DNA of 64,000 nt. Source: RGIG3528 sp045598045. GTDB taxonomy: Bacteria > Bacillota > Clostridia > Lachnospirales > Lachnospiraceae. This document shows, one piece after another, positions 24,968-33,421 of the stretch; within the stretch, counting starts at the first letter, position 1, and the number at the start of each line of letters is the position of its first letter. Under the pieces are notes generated by a model. The model saw only the letters and a list, made by a program, of their open reading frames with translations. It was not told the origin of the DNA and ran no database searches. The DNA is taken from contig JAZLLG010000002.1 of assembly GCA_045598045.1 (NCBI GenBank), forward strand, positions 6,799 to 70,798, in the 5' to 3' direction. The translations under genes and the position numbers were made by a program.

Positions 24968-27391
24968 ATGGTCAGAGAATACAATCCCGAAGCAATTGAG
25001 AAAAAATGGCACAAGTATTGGGAAGAAAATGACACTTTCAAAACAGACGTATGGGACTTTTCAAAGCCCAAGTTTTACGCACTTGATATGTTTCCGTATC
25101 CTTCAGGGGTTGGTCTCCATGCCGGACATCCCGAAGGCTATACAGCTACGGACATTATTTCCAGAATGAAGAGAATGCAGGGCTACAATGTCCTTCATCC
25201 CATGGGTTATGATTCCTTCGGCCTTCCCGCAGAACAGTACGCCGTTACAACGGGCAATCATCCCAACGGTTTTACGCAGAAAAACATTAAAACATTTACC
25301 GGTCAGCTTAAGGAACTTGGCTTTGACTACGACTGGTCAAAGTGCATAGCCACAAGCGATCCTTCATTCTATAAATGGACACAGTGGATTTTCAAGCAGC
25401 TTTATCTTGACGGCTACGCTAAGCACATCGATATGCCCGTAAACTGGTGCGAAGAGCTTGGTACCGTTCTTTCCAACGATGAAGTAATCGATGGAAAGTC
25501 GGAGCGTGGCGGCTTCCCTGTTGTCAGAAAGAATATGAAGCAATGGGTCATCGACCAGCCTGCTTTTGCAGAAAAGCTTCTTGAAGGACTTAATGAAATC
25601 GATTGGCCCGAGTCCACAAAGGATATGCAGCGTCATTGGATCGGAAAGTCCGAAGGCGTGGAAGTTAAGTTCAAGATTGTCGGAGGCGGAGAGTTCTCCA
25701 TCTTCACAACATGTATTGAAACCATCTACGGCATTACCTTCATGGTACTTGCTCCCGACGGTGACATCGTTGAAAAACTCCTTGACAGAGTTGAAAACCT
25801 TGACGAAGTTAAGGCATACATTGAAGAAACAAAGAAGAAAAACGACATGGACCGTACCGAGCTCAATAAGGGCAAGACGGGTTGTGAGTTAAAGGGGCTT
25901 AAGGCTGTTAACCCCGTCAACGGACGTGAGGTTGCTCTTTTCCTCGGTGATTTCGTTCTTGCAAGCTACGGCACCGGTGCCGTAATGGCTGTTCCGTCAC
26001 ATGACCAGCGTGACTTCGAATATGCACAGGTTCACAACATCCCTATGATTCAGGTTATTGAGGGTGCGGATGTTTCCGAGCATGCTTTCGAGAAGGGTGA
26101 TTACCTCGGAAAGGGTTGCAAGCTCATTAATTCCGAAGAGTTCACAGGCCTCACTGTTGAAGAAGCAAAGAAAGCAATTACAGATAAGCTTGTTGCTATG
26201 GGCGTTGCAAAACGCACGGTAAATTATCACTTCAGAGAGTGGATTTTTGCCCGTCAGCGTTACTGGGGCGAGCCTGTTCCGGTATTCTACGACGAAGAAG
26301 GAAACATCCACTGCCTTGAGGATGAGGAACTTCCGCTTGTACTTCCCGAACTTGAAGACTACAAGGGCCATAACGGAAAAGCACCTCTTGAAAATGCCAC
26401 AGAATGGAAGAAGTACGAGAAGAACGGCGTGAAGGGTATAAGAGAAACATCCACAATGCCCGGTTCAGCCGGTTCCAGCTGGTATTACATGCGATATATC
26501 GATCCCAATAACGATAAGGAATTCTGCGATCAGAAGCTTTTGAAACATTGGCTTCCCGTAGACCTTTACATCGGCGGTCCCGAGCATGCCGTAGGTCATC
26601 TTATGTATGCAAGAATCTGGAACAGATTCCTCTACGACAAGGGCCTTTCTCCTGTAAAGGAGCCTTTCAAGAAGCTTGTTCACCAGGGTATGATTCTCGG
26701 CTCCAACGGCATCAAGATGGGTAAGCGTTTCCCTGAATTTGTCGTAAATCCTTCCGACATCGTTAATAAGTACGGCGCTGATACACTTCGCCTTTACGAG
26801 ATGTTCATGGGAGCTCTTGAAGCTTCAAAGCCTTGGAGCAATCAGGGTGTTGAAGGTGCAAGACGTTTCATCAACCGTGTATGGGCTTTCTTCACAGACG
26901 AAGAGAAGCTTACGGATACAGATAACGAGACACTTAAGAAGGCATATCATCAGACAATCAAAAAGGTTACTCATGACTATGAGACGCTCGGTTTCAACAC
27001 AGCCATCAGTCAGCTCATGATTTTTGTAAATAAGTGCTACGAGGAGAAGACATGTCCTCGTGAATACGCTGAAGGTTTCATTAAGATGTTCTCATGCGTA
27101 TGTCCTCACGTTGGCGAAGAAATCTGGGAAATCCTCGGACACAATTCTTCAATTGCTCATGAATCATGGCCTGTTCTTGACGAGAGCGCTCTTGTTGAGG
27201 ATACCGTTGAAATCGGTGTTCAGGTTAACGGTAAGCTTCGTGGCGTTGTAAAGCTTGGTGTTGATGAAGAGAGTGCTTCTGCTCTTGCAAAGGCAAAAGA
27301 AGTTGAAAGCGTTAAGCCTTTCGTGGATGGAAAGACAGTTGTCAAGGAAATCTACGTCAAAGGAAAGATTGTAAACATAGTGGTAAAATAA
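24968..27391 (+). CDS. leuS: Leucyl-tRNA synthetase
   Basis: Class I synthetase charging tRNA-Leu and editing mischarged amino acids. The 807-residue protein has HAGH at 51-54 (the HIGH motif), a CP1 editing domain with TTCIETIYGITF and the DQRDFEYA block, and the catalytic loop KMGKR at 583-587 where most enzymes have KMSKS. The anticodon domain and C-terminal extension (VNGKLRG) are present. The start at 24968 has AAGGAG (24955-24960); an in-frame ATG at 24923 has none. The stop directly abuts the nfo start. Why wall genes and DNA repair share this run is unclear. Confidence 0.96.
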   Translation: MVREYNPEAIEKKWHKYWEENDTFKTDVWDFSKPKFYALDMFPYPSGVGLHAGHPEGYTATDIISRMKRMQGYNVLHPMGYDSFGLPAEQYAVTTGNHPNGFTQKNIKTFTGQLKELGFDYDWSKCIATSDPSFYKWTQWIFKQLYLDGYAKHIDMPVNWCEELGTVLSNDEVIDGKSERGGFPVVRKNMKQWVIDQPAFAEKLLEGLNEIDWPESTKDMQRHWIGKSEGVEVKFKIVGGGEFSIFTTCIETIYGITFMVLAPDGDIVEKLLDRVENLDEVKAYIEETKKKNDMDRTELNKGKTGCELKGLKAVNPVNGREVALFLGDFVLASYGTGAVMAVPSHDQRDFEYAQVHNIPMIQVIEGADVSEHAFEKGDYLGKGCKLINSEEFTGLTVEEAKKAITDKLVAMGVAKRTVNYHFREWIFARQRYWGEPVPVFYDEEGNIHCLEDEELPLVLPELEDYKGHNGKAPLENATEWKKYEKNGVKGIRETSTMPGSAGSSWYYMRYIDPNNDKEFCDQKLLKHWLPVDLYIGGPEHAVGHLMYARIWNRFLYDKGLSPVKEPFKKLVHQGMILGSNGIKMGKRFPEFVVNPSDIVNKYGADTLRLYEMFMGALEASKPWSNQGVEGARRFINRVWAFFTDEEKLTDTDNETLKKAYHQTIKKVTHDYETLGFNTAISQLMIFVNKCYEEKTCPREYAEGFIKMFSCVCPHVGEEIWEILGHNSSIAHESWPVLDESALVEDTVEIGVQVNGKLRGVVKLGVDEESASALAKAKEVESVKPFVDGKTVVKEIYVKGKIVNIVVK

Positions 27392-28234
27392 ATGAACGAT
27401 ATCTTACTCGGCTCCCATGTGGGAATGAGCGGTAAGGAAATGTTTCTTGGCTCCGTACGTGAAGCTCTTTCCTACGGGGCCAATACATTTATGCTCTACA
27501 CGGGAGCTCCCCAGAACACGAAAAGAAAAGAAATAAGCGAACTGAACATCGAAGCGGGTGCCGCTGCCATGAAAGAAAGCGGAATAAGCCGCTTTGTTGT
27601 GCATGCTCCTTACATCATTAATCTTGCCAATGCAGTTAAGCCGGAAACATTTTCCCTGGCCGTTGACTTCCTCCGTAAAGAAATAGAAAGAACGGAAGCA
27701 ATGGGCGCAGAGACATTGATTCTTCATCCGGGCGCACATGTAGGGGAAGGCGTTGAAACAGGTATTAAAAAGATTTGTGAGGGCCTGAACGAAGTGCTTA
27801 CTCCCGACATGAAGATTACGGTTTCCCTTGAAACGATGGCTGGAAAGGGAAGCGAAGTCGGAAGAAGCTTCGAGGAACTGGCAGCGATATTTGACGGAGT
27901 TAAGCTGAACAGCCTTCTCCGCGTCTGCTTTGACACGTGTCACACATGGGACAGCGGTTATGACATTGTTAATGACTTTGACGGTGTTATCAGCAGGTTT
28001 GATTCACTTCTTGGACTTAGTAAAATAGCTGCTTTTCACATTAATGACAGCAAAAACGAAAAAGGTGCCGCAAAGGATCGTCATGCGAATATCGGTGACG
28101 GATTTATCGGAACCGAGGCTTTGAAAAGGATTGTTTGGGACGAACGGTTTTCCGATGTGCCGAAGATTCTGGAAACACCTTACATAAACGATGAAGCACC
28201 TTATAAACACGAAATAGAGCTTTTAAGACAGTAG
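27392..28234 (+). CDS. nfo: Endonuclease IV (AP endonuclease)
   Basis: Zinc-dependent class II AP endonuclease of base-excision repair that cuts 5' to abasic sites. The 280-residue TIM-barrel protein opens LLGSHVGMSG and has the metal-ligand motifs VVHAPYIINLA, LILHPGAH, SLETMAGKG, CFDTCHTWDSGYD, FHINDSKN and the late LETP. All the usual ligand positions appear intact and length is normal. It starts at the base after the leuS stop. Confidence 0.95.
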   Translation: MNDILLGSHVGMSGKEMFLGSVREALSYGANTFMLYTGAPQNTKRKEISELNIEAGAAAMKESGISRFVVHAPYIINLANAVKPETFSLAVDFLRKEIERTEAMGAETLILHPGAHVGEGVETGIKKICEGLNEVLTPDMKITVSLETMAGKGSEVGRSFEELAAIFDGVKLNSLLRVCFDTCHTWDSGYDIVNDFDGVISRFDSLLGLSKIAAFHINDSKNEKGAAKDRHANIGDGFIGTEALKRIVWDERFSDVPKILETPYINDEAPYKHEIELLRQ

Positions 28235-28260
28235 TTTCTTTTGAATTAAAGGGAAAATAA

Positions 28261-28932
28261 GTGACGGAGTCTGTTAAAACCGAATTTCATATTCACACAA
28301 GATTTTCCAAGGACAGCCTTTTGACCGGGCCGTTCCTTCTTTTGATGTGCAAGTTCAGAAAGATAAAATGTATTGCCATAACGGATCATAATGAGCTGAA
28401 AGGCGCTTTATCTTATCGGAATTCATTCGAGAAAAAAGGAATAAGGGTAATCCCCGGAGAAGAGATTTTCAGCAAGGACGGCGAAATCATCGGCTTGTTC
28501 CTGAAAGAACGTATTGAGCCCGGGATGTCTGCGGAAAAAACTGCAAAAGAAATAAAAAAACAGGGCGGGATGGTTTATATTCCGCATCCATATGACGAAA
28601 AAAGATATAAGACGGTTATCAAAGAAGACGCTCTGCAAAGAATAATCGGCGACGTGGACATTATTGAGGTTCACAACGGTAGAAATGTGTCGCCGGCATT
28701 TTCGGAAAAGCAGAAAGAGATACAGAGTATGTACGGGAAAACAGCCTGTGTCGGAAGTGATGCGCATACTTTCTTTGAAATTGGGAGAAATTATGCAAAG
28801 CTTTCCTCCGTGGAGAAGGATGAGCTTTTGAAGGCGCTTGAAACAGCGGAATTCACTGAAAGGAAATGTCTGTTCCTTTCCCACAAGTGGACTATCGTTG
28901 CGAAGCTTTTGAAGCGCTTCGGAAGGGGATAA
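28261..28932 (+). CDS. PHP domain phosphoesterase
   Basis: A 223-residue metal-dependent phosphoesterase of the PHP superfamily. The ligand motifs appear in order: FHIHTRFSKD, ITDHNE, IPGEEI, YIPHPYD and GSDAHTFFEIG. The start is GTG at 28261, with AAGGGA upstream. A small stand-alone PHP protein of this kind could hydrolyse nucleotide or sugar phosphates; the substrate is not predictable. The next gene begins 1 base after its stop, so the two are coupled. Confidence 0.82.
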   Translation: MTESVKTEFHIHTRFSKDSLLTGPFLLLMCKFRKIKCIAITDHNELKGALSYRNSFEKKGIRVIPGEEIFSKDGEIIGLFLKERIEPGMSAEKTAKEIKKQGGMVYIPHPYDEKRYKTVIKEDALQRIIGDVDIIEVHNGRNVSPAFSEKQKEIQSMYGKTACVGSDAHTFFEIGRNYAKLSSVEKDELLKALETAEFTERKCLFLSHKWTIVAKLLKRFGRG

Positions 28933-28933
28933 A

Positions 28934-29584
28934 ATGGATTACATCGAAATGACCGTAAAAGAGGTCAAAACAAACTGCAGAACACTCAGTGAAGAGATTT
29001 ATAAAAGCGGCTTCAGACCGGAGCTTGTTATTTTCATAGCAAGAGGAGCATTCCAAATCGGCAAGATTATTTCCGAGAATTTCAAGTGTCCGCTTGCCGA
29101 AATACGGTGCTCAAGAAATGGCGGAAAGTCCAAAGATTTTCTGGCACCTGTTCTTAAGTGTATACCCGCCGGAATAAAGGCGAAGCTGCGTGAGAAGGAG
29201 ATGAACAAAAATCTCAAAAGCGGTGACGGGGCTCGTACCACCGAATTTAACGTTTCATCCTGGAGCAGATTTGACGGAGCAAAAAAGATTCTTCTCGTAG
29301 ATGATTCCATCGACAGCGGCTACAGTATGAGGGCGGCTTATGACTGCATTACTGAGTACTTTGACGGCGCAGAAGTGAAAGTGGCTGTAATCAATGAATT
29401 CGATGGTGCGGAAAAGATTATTAAGGCAGACTACTGTCTGTTAAGAAACAAACTGATTTCGGGACCATGGTCGAATGACTCTCCGGAACACAGACGATTT
29501 TTGAGACGCTACGAGGATTGGAAAGCTCAGGAAAAGAGATATGAAGCAACTGACTCTGAGAGAGATACAACTGAAACAACTTGA
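28934..29584 (+). CDS. Phosphoribosyltransferase-fold protein
   Basis: A 216-residue protein with a type I phosphoribosyltransferase fold. The PRPP-binding loop is ILLVDDSIDSGYSM (about residues 118-131), with an early FIARGAFQIG segment matching the usual first strand and turn. A loop of about 45 residues rich in Lys/Arg separates the two. The substrate is unknown; similar proteins sit beside polysaccharide genes. The C-terminal 14 codons overlap the licD gene in another frame (29541-29584). Confidence 0.75.
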   Translation: MDYIEMTVKEVKTNCRTLSEEIYKSGFRPELVIFIARGAFQIGKIISENFKCPLAEIRCSRNGGKSKDFLAPVLKCIPAGIKAKLREKEMNKNLKSGDGARTTEFNVSSWSRFDGAKKILLVDDSIDSGYSMRAAYDCITEYFDGAEVKVAVINEFDGAEKIIKADYCLLRNKLISGPWSNDSPEHRRFLRRYEDWKAQEKRYEATDSERDTTETT

Positions 29585-30380
29585 CCTTCTTAAGGAAACG
29601 GTAAGGCTTTGCGATAAGTATGAGCTTCCTTACTACCTTATCGGAGGAACGCTTATAGGAGCGGTAAGGCATAAAGGCTTTATTCCTTGGGATGATGACA
29701 TTGACGTGGCCATTCCGAGACCTTCTTATGAAAGGTTCATAAGAATTGCTTCAACGGAGCTTGACAAAAAGTATATTACCGAGCATTATTCCACGGAAAA
29801 CGGCTACAGAGAGTATCTTCTTCACATAACCGATCCTTCTGCAATAATCAGTGTAAGCAAGGTAAAAAATATCGAATCTGGTGTCTACATTGATGTGCTT
29901 CCCATTGACGGAATTCCATCCGGAAAATTCAAAAGAGCGATTTATAAGTTCAACATACTTAAGTTCAGAGCGCTTGCGGGACTTGTAAACATAGATGTAA
30001 TACGCGACAAGAAGAGAACTACCGTTGAAAAGGTAATCATAGGGGTCGGAAGGATTATTCCAATCGGAAAACTCATGAACCTCAAGAAAATCCGACAGAG
30101 AACCGACAAGTATGTAAAGCAGTTCTCTTATGAGGAATGTGAAGACGTTGGGACAATATTCGGAAATTATGGTTTTCATGAAATTGTTCCGAAAGATTAT
30201 TTCGGAAAGGGAGTTAAGGTTACATTTGAAGGGGGTAGCTTCAATGCACCGGTAAGGACTCACGAATATTTGAAGCATATGTATGGTGACTACATGACAC
30301 CTCCGCCGGAAAGCGAGCGCATGGGACACCATGTCGAAGATAAAATAATGACAAATATAGCGAAAGAGCACAACAGGTAA
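29541..30380 (+). CDS. LicD family phosphotransferase
   Basis: A 279-residue member of the LicD/fukutin-like nucleotidyltransferase-fold family, which transfers phosphocholine or similar groups onto wall or capsule glycans. Seen: YYLIGGTLIGAVRHKGFIPWDDDIDVAI at residues about 29-56, holding the GG and DDDID metal-binding motifs, then an Arg/Lys-rich middle and a conserved tail (THEYLKHMYGDYMTPPP). It overlaps the upstream gene by 44 bases. With the TagF-like and GT4 genes 5 kb upstream it points to decorated wall polymers. The group transferred is not known; no licABC choline genes are in the window. Confidence 0.88.
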   Translation: MKQLTLREIQLKQLDLLKETVRLCDKYELPYYLIGGTLIGAVRHKGFIPWDDDIDVAIPRPSYERFIRIASTELDKKYITEHYSTENGYREYLLHITDPSAIISVSKVKNIESGVYIDVLPIDGIPSGKFKRAIYKFNILKFRALAGLVNIDVIRDKKRTTVEKVIIGVGRIIPIGKLMNLKKIRQRTDKYVKQFSYEECEDVGTIFGNYGFHEIVPKDYFGKGVKVTFEGGSFNAPVRTHEYLKHMYGDYMTPPPESERMGHHVEDKIMTNIAKEHNR

Positions 30381-30397
30381 ACTGCTGTGCTCTTTTA
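30363..30397. terminator. Terminator between licD and the PBP gene
   Basis: AAAGAGCACA (30363-30372) pairs with TGTGCTCTTT (30386-30395) around the licD stop codon. Both genes converge here; the tails are short. Confidence 0.65.
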
Positions 30398-30400
30398 AAT

Positions 30401-33226
30401 TTACCACCAGCTGGCCGGTGTAGGAGTCGGAAGCGGAACAGCATCCGGCAATTCGGTATCGTCGTTTAAGCTGTTCAAGTATTCTTCCAGACCGGGAACA
30501 GGCGTGGGTGTGGGCGTGGGCGAAGGGAAAACGCCGTACGGAATGCCACATTCCCAACAATAGTCTTTGGGCAGGATGTACTTGGTGTCGACAGTCTTGT
30601 ATTCAATCTTTTGCTTAACTTCCTCGGGCTTCGGAGTGACGGAAGGAGCATATCCGAACGGGGTGGGAGTAGGCGAAAGCATTGTTTTGTCAAGCTCTGT
30701 CGGTGTCCAGAATTCAGGCTCTTCTTTTATGAGAAGAACTTCTTCTTTTGTGTTTGAACAATACCTTGAGGCTAGAAGCCCTGTATCGAGGCAGACGGTT
30801 ACTTTTCTGTGACAGTCGCAATATTCGGTTGGAGCGGTACCCTTTGCAAAATACTCCTCGCGAACGAAGGAACCACCTTCGTAGCAATCGCATACACCGT
30901 CAATGGCAAGCTTTCCGGACTTGGTGCAAACCTTTGCGGTTACGATATTGTCGGGAGCGGTGAAACCAATGTCGGGAAGCTGTTTTTTCTCATGAACCTG
31001 TTCCATTATCTGACGCCAGATGTTTGTGTGAACGTTAGTCTGATCGACGGTATAGGAGATGTCGAAGCCTTCCCAGATGCCTGCGGTGTAGTAAGGCGAA
31101 AAACCTTCGAACCAGAGGTCGTAGTTGTCGGTTGTTGTACCGGACTTGCCGGCAACCGTCATAGGATAATCTACCGGGTTGGCTCTTGTGGCGGAACCGA
31201 CGCCGGGTAAAACCGTATCCTGCATGGCTGCGGTTAAGAGGTAAGCGGTTGAGGTTTTAATGACCTGTTTCTTTTCGGCTGTGTGGCGGATGATAACGTT
31301 GCCGTCATGGTCACGAACTTCTGTGTAGTAGTATGGCTTGTTGTATACGCCATGGTTTGCTATTGCTGCATATGCGGCGGTAAGTTCCATGTTTGTAACA
31401 CCGTTTGTCAGACCACCGAGTGCAAGCGGAAGACCGATATCGGTGTAAACCTTTCCGTCTTCGTCCGTCATGTAGTCGACAAGTGTTGTGAAACCAAGCT
31501 TCTGAAGATACTGGAAGGCAACCTGTGGAGATACTTTTTCAAGAGTCTTGACGGCAAGTATGTTCATGGAATAAGAAATTCCGAGTCTTGCGGGGGAGAG
31601 ACCCTGATAGCCCTTTGTGTACCAGTTATTAACTTCCTTTGTGCTGCCGGAATAGTAGTAAGGGCAGTCATCAATGGCGGTTGCCAGAGTGACCGCTCCG
31701 GTGTCAACTGCCGGAAGATATGCGGCAAGTACTTTGTAGGTGGAACCTACCTGACGAAGTGAGTCCGTTGCTCTGGAGAAGGTTCTGTTGCCTGTTTTGG
31801 CACCACGGCCGCCTACGATGGCAAGTATTTTCCCGGTGCTCTGCTCAATCATAACAAAAGAAATCTGTGGCTGAAGCGTGTGGACGTAACGCTCACCGAG
31901 AACAACGTCACCTTCCCGGACCATGGCATCGTAGAAGATGTCAATGCATTCCTCAATGTAGCTTAAATCGGCGGTCATGAGGTCGAACACACCGCCGTAT
32001 ATACGCGACATTGCACGGTCTGTGTCGTCAAAGTAGTTAAAATATTTAAGAAAATCCGCAAGCTGGTAGTGCTTTGTGGTGCCGTCGGCTTTTTTTACCG
32101 AGAGAGCATAAGAAATGTCGTAGAAAGTTCCTTCTCCAAGCTCCGGATAGTTTTCGACGTTATTAATAACGGAATCGCATATTTCCTGAATGTCCTTGTC
32201 CTGCGTGGTCATAACCGAAAGACCGCCGGTGTAAATGAGGTCAGAGGCTTCGTCTTTTGAATAACCGAGATTGGTGAGGTCGGTCATAAGCTGTGAAATG
32301 ACTTCATCCGTGAAGTAGCTGTAATATTCTGCATTCTTTGTGGATTCGACGTAGTCAAATATACGTATATAAACGTCATCGGAATCGAGCAGTGCTTCAT
32401 CGTACTGCGCTCTGTCGATGAAACCGCCTTCGAGCATTTCGCGAAGAACTTCCGCACGACGCTTTTTGTTCGCTTCCGGCTCGCGATACGGATTCATTTT
32501 CGTCGGCGATTTGGGAAGGGAAGCAAGAACGGCTCCTTCGGAAAGTGTCAGGTTTGAAACGTCTTTTCCAAAGTACGTTTGGGAAGCCATCTGTATGCCG
32601 TAGGCACCTTGACCGAAGTTAATGGTGTTGAGGTAGTACTCAAGAATCTGGTTTTTGCTGAGAGTGTCTTCAAGCTTGATGGCAAGATACTGCTCCTGGA
32701 CTTTTCTTACGAACTTTGAAATGTCGCTCTTTTCGTTACCACCGGAGAAAACCTGGTTCTTAAGAAGCTGCTGGGTGAGTGTGGAACCACCGCTTTCGAG
32801 CGATCCGCTTTGGATGACTTCGCTGACGGCACGGAAGATGGAGCGGACATCAATACCTTTATGAGTCCAGAAACGTTCGTCTTCTATGGCTACAAAGCTG
32901 TTGTAGACATAATCCGGTATCTTGTCTAATGTTACATACTCACGGTTGCCACCCGCGCCGACAAGAGTCTGTGAAACGGAACCGTCTGAGTAGTAGAAAC
33001 GAGTGATGTAGCCTTCCGGAACAACATTGATGTTGTCAATGCTCGGAGCGGAAGCAATCAGGCCGTTTAACGCACCGAACCCTGCAAAACCGCACACCGT
33101 AGCGAGGGCTATAAGTATTATTATTCCGAGTCTGAAAGCTGATATTCCGAACTTAGTGTTAAAACGGGAAGTTTTATCCTTCAGACGATGTATTTTTCTG
33201 TTTATTTCATTTTTTCCGTAATCCAT
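30401..33226 (-). CDS. Class A penicillin-binding protein (PBP1A-like)
   Basis: Bifunctional peptidoglycan synthase. The 941-residue protein has a basic cytoplasmic tail, one membrane anchor (about 34-57), a GT51 glycosyltransferase domain with EDERFWTHKGID and GGSTLTQQLLKN, and a transpeptidase domain with the active Ser in GSTYK, then SMN and KSGTT. After it comes a long tail (about 790-941) with several Cys residues, Pro/Thr linkers (PSPTPTPTP) and a C-terminal SWW. The tail is unusual in length and cysteine content. The start has an AAAGGA ribosome site on the minus strand. It is divergent from potA. Confidence 0.95.
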   Translation of the reverse strand: MDYGKNEINRKIHRLKDKTSRFNTKFGISAFRLGIIILIALATVCGFAGFGALNGLIASAPSIDNINVVPEGYITRFYYSDGSVSQTLVGAGGNREYVTLDKIPDYVYNSFVAIEDERFWTHKGIDVRSIFRAVSEVIQSGSLESGGSTLTQQLLKNQVFSGGNEKSDISKFVRKVQEQYLAIKLEDTLSKNQILEYYLNTINFGQGAYGIQMASQTYFGKDVSNLTLSEGAVLASLPKSPTKMNPYREPEANKKRRAEVLREMLEGGFIDRAQYDEALLDSDDVYIRIFDYVESTKNAEYYSYFTDEVISQLMTDLTNLGYSKDEASDLIYTGGLSVMTTQDKDIQEICDSVINNVENYPELGEGTFYDISYALSVKKADGTTKHYQLADFLKYFNYFDDTDRAMSRIYGGVFDLMTADLSYIEECIDIFYDAMVREGDVVLGERYVHTLQPQISFVMIEQSTGKILAIVGGRGAKTGNRTFSRATDSLRQVGSTYKVLAAYLPAVDTGAVTLATAIDDCPYYYSGSTKEVNNWYTKGYQGLSPARLGISYSMNILAVKTLEKVSPQVAFQYLQKLGFTTLVDYMTDEDGKVYTDIGLPLALGGLTNGVTNMELTAAYAAIANHGVYNKPYYYTEVRDHDGNVIIRHTAEKKQVIKTSTAYLLTAAMQDTVLPGVGSATRANPVDYPMTVAGKSGTTTDNYDLWFEGFSPYYTAGIWEGFDISYTVDQTNVHTNIWRQIMEQVHEKKQLPDIGFTAPDNIVTAKVCTKSGKLAIDGVCDCYEGGSFVREEYFAKGTAPTEYCDCHRKVTVCLDTGLLASRYCSNTKEEVLLIKEEPEFWTPTELDKTMLSPTPTPFGYAPSVTPKPEEVKQKIEYKTVDTKYILPKDYCWECGIPYGVFPSPTPTPTPVPGLEEYLNSLNDDTELPDAVPLPTPTPASWW

Positions 33227-33350
33227 AATATGTATCCTTTATCTGCAGGCAAATGCTCGATTTTATTGGGGTTTTGAAGCTCTGATATTATATATAATCT
33301 GAACTAACTTTTCTATTCTAACATAATAATAAATCCTGCGCAAATTTTTA

Positions 33351-33379
33351 ATGACATTTGGAAAAAACTATAGTATAAT
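33351..33379 (+). promoter_or_regulatory. Promoter of potABCD
   Basis: ATGACA (33351-33356) and TATAAT (33374-33379) are 17 bases apart, 42 bases before potA. Confidence 0.75.
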
Positions 33380-33421
33380 TCGTTCTCGAAAAATCTGAAA
33401 CAGTAAAGGATTGGAGCATAA

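Noticed and set aside
27404..27943. 179-codon minus-strand frame opposite nfo
   Set aside because: Antisense to a complete endonuclease IV; composition is Cys/Phe/His-rich, as expected of a shadow.
30809..31762. Plus-strand frames inside the PBP gene
   Set aside because: They are shadows of a clear 941-residue coding region on the other strand; no domain or ribosome site.
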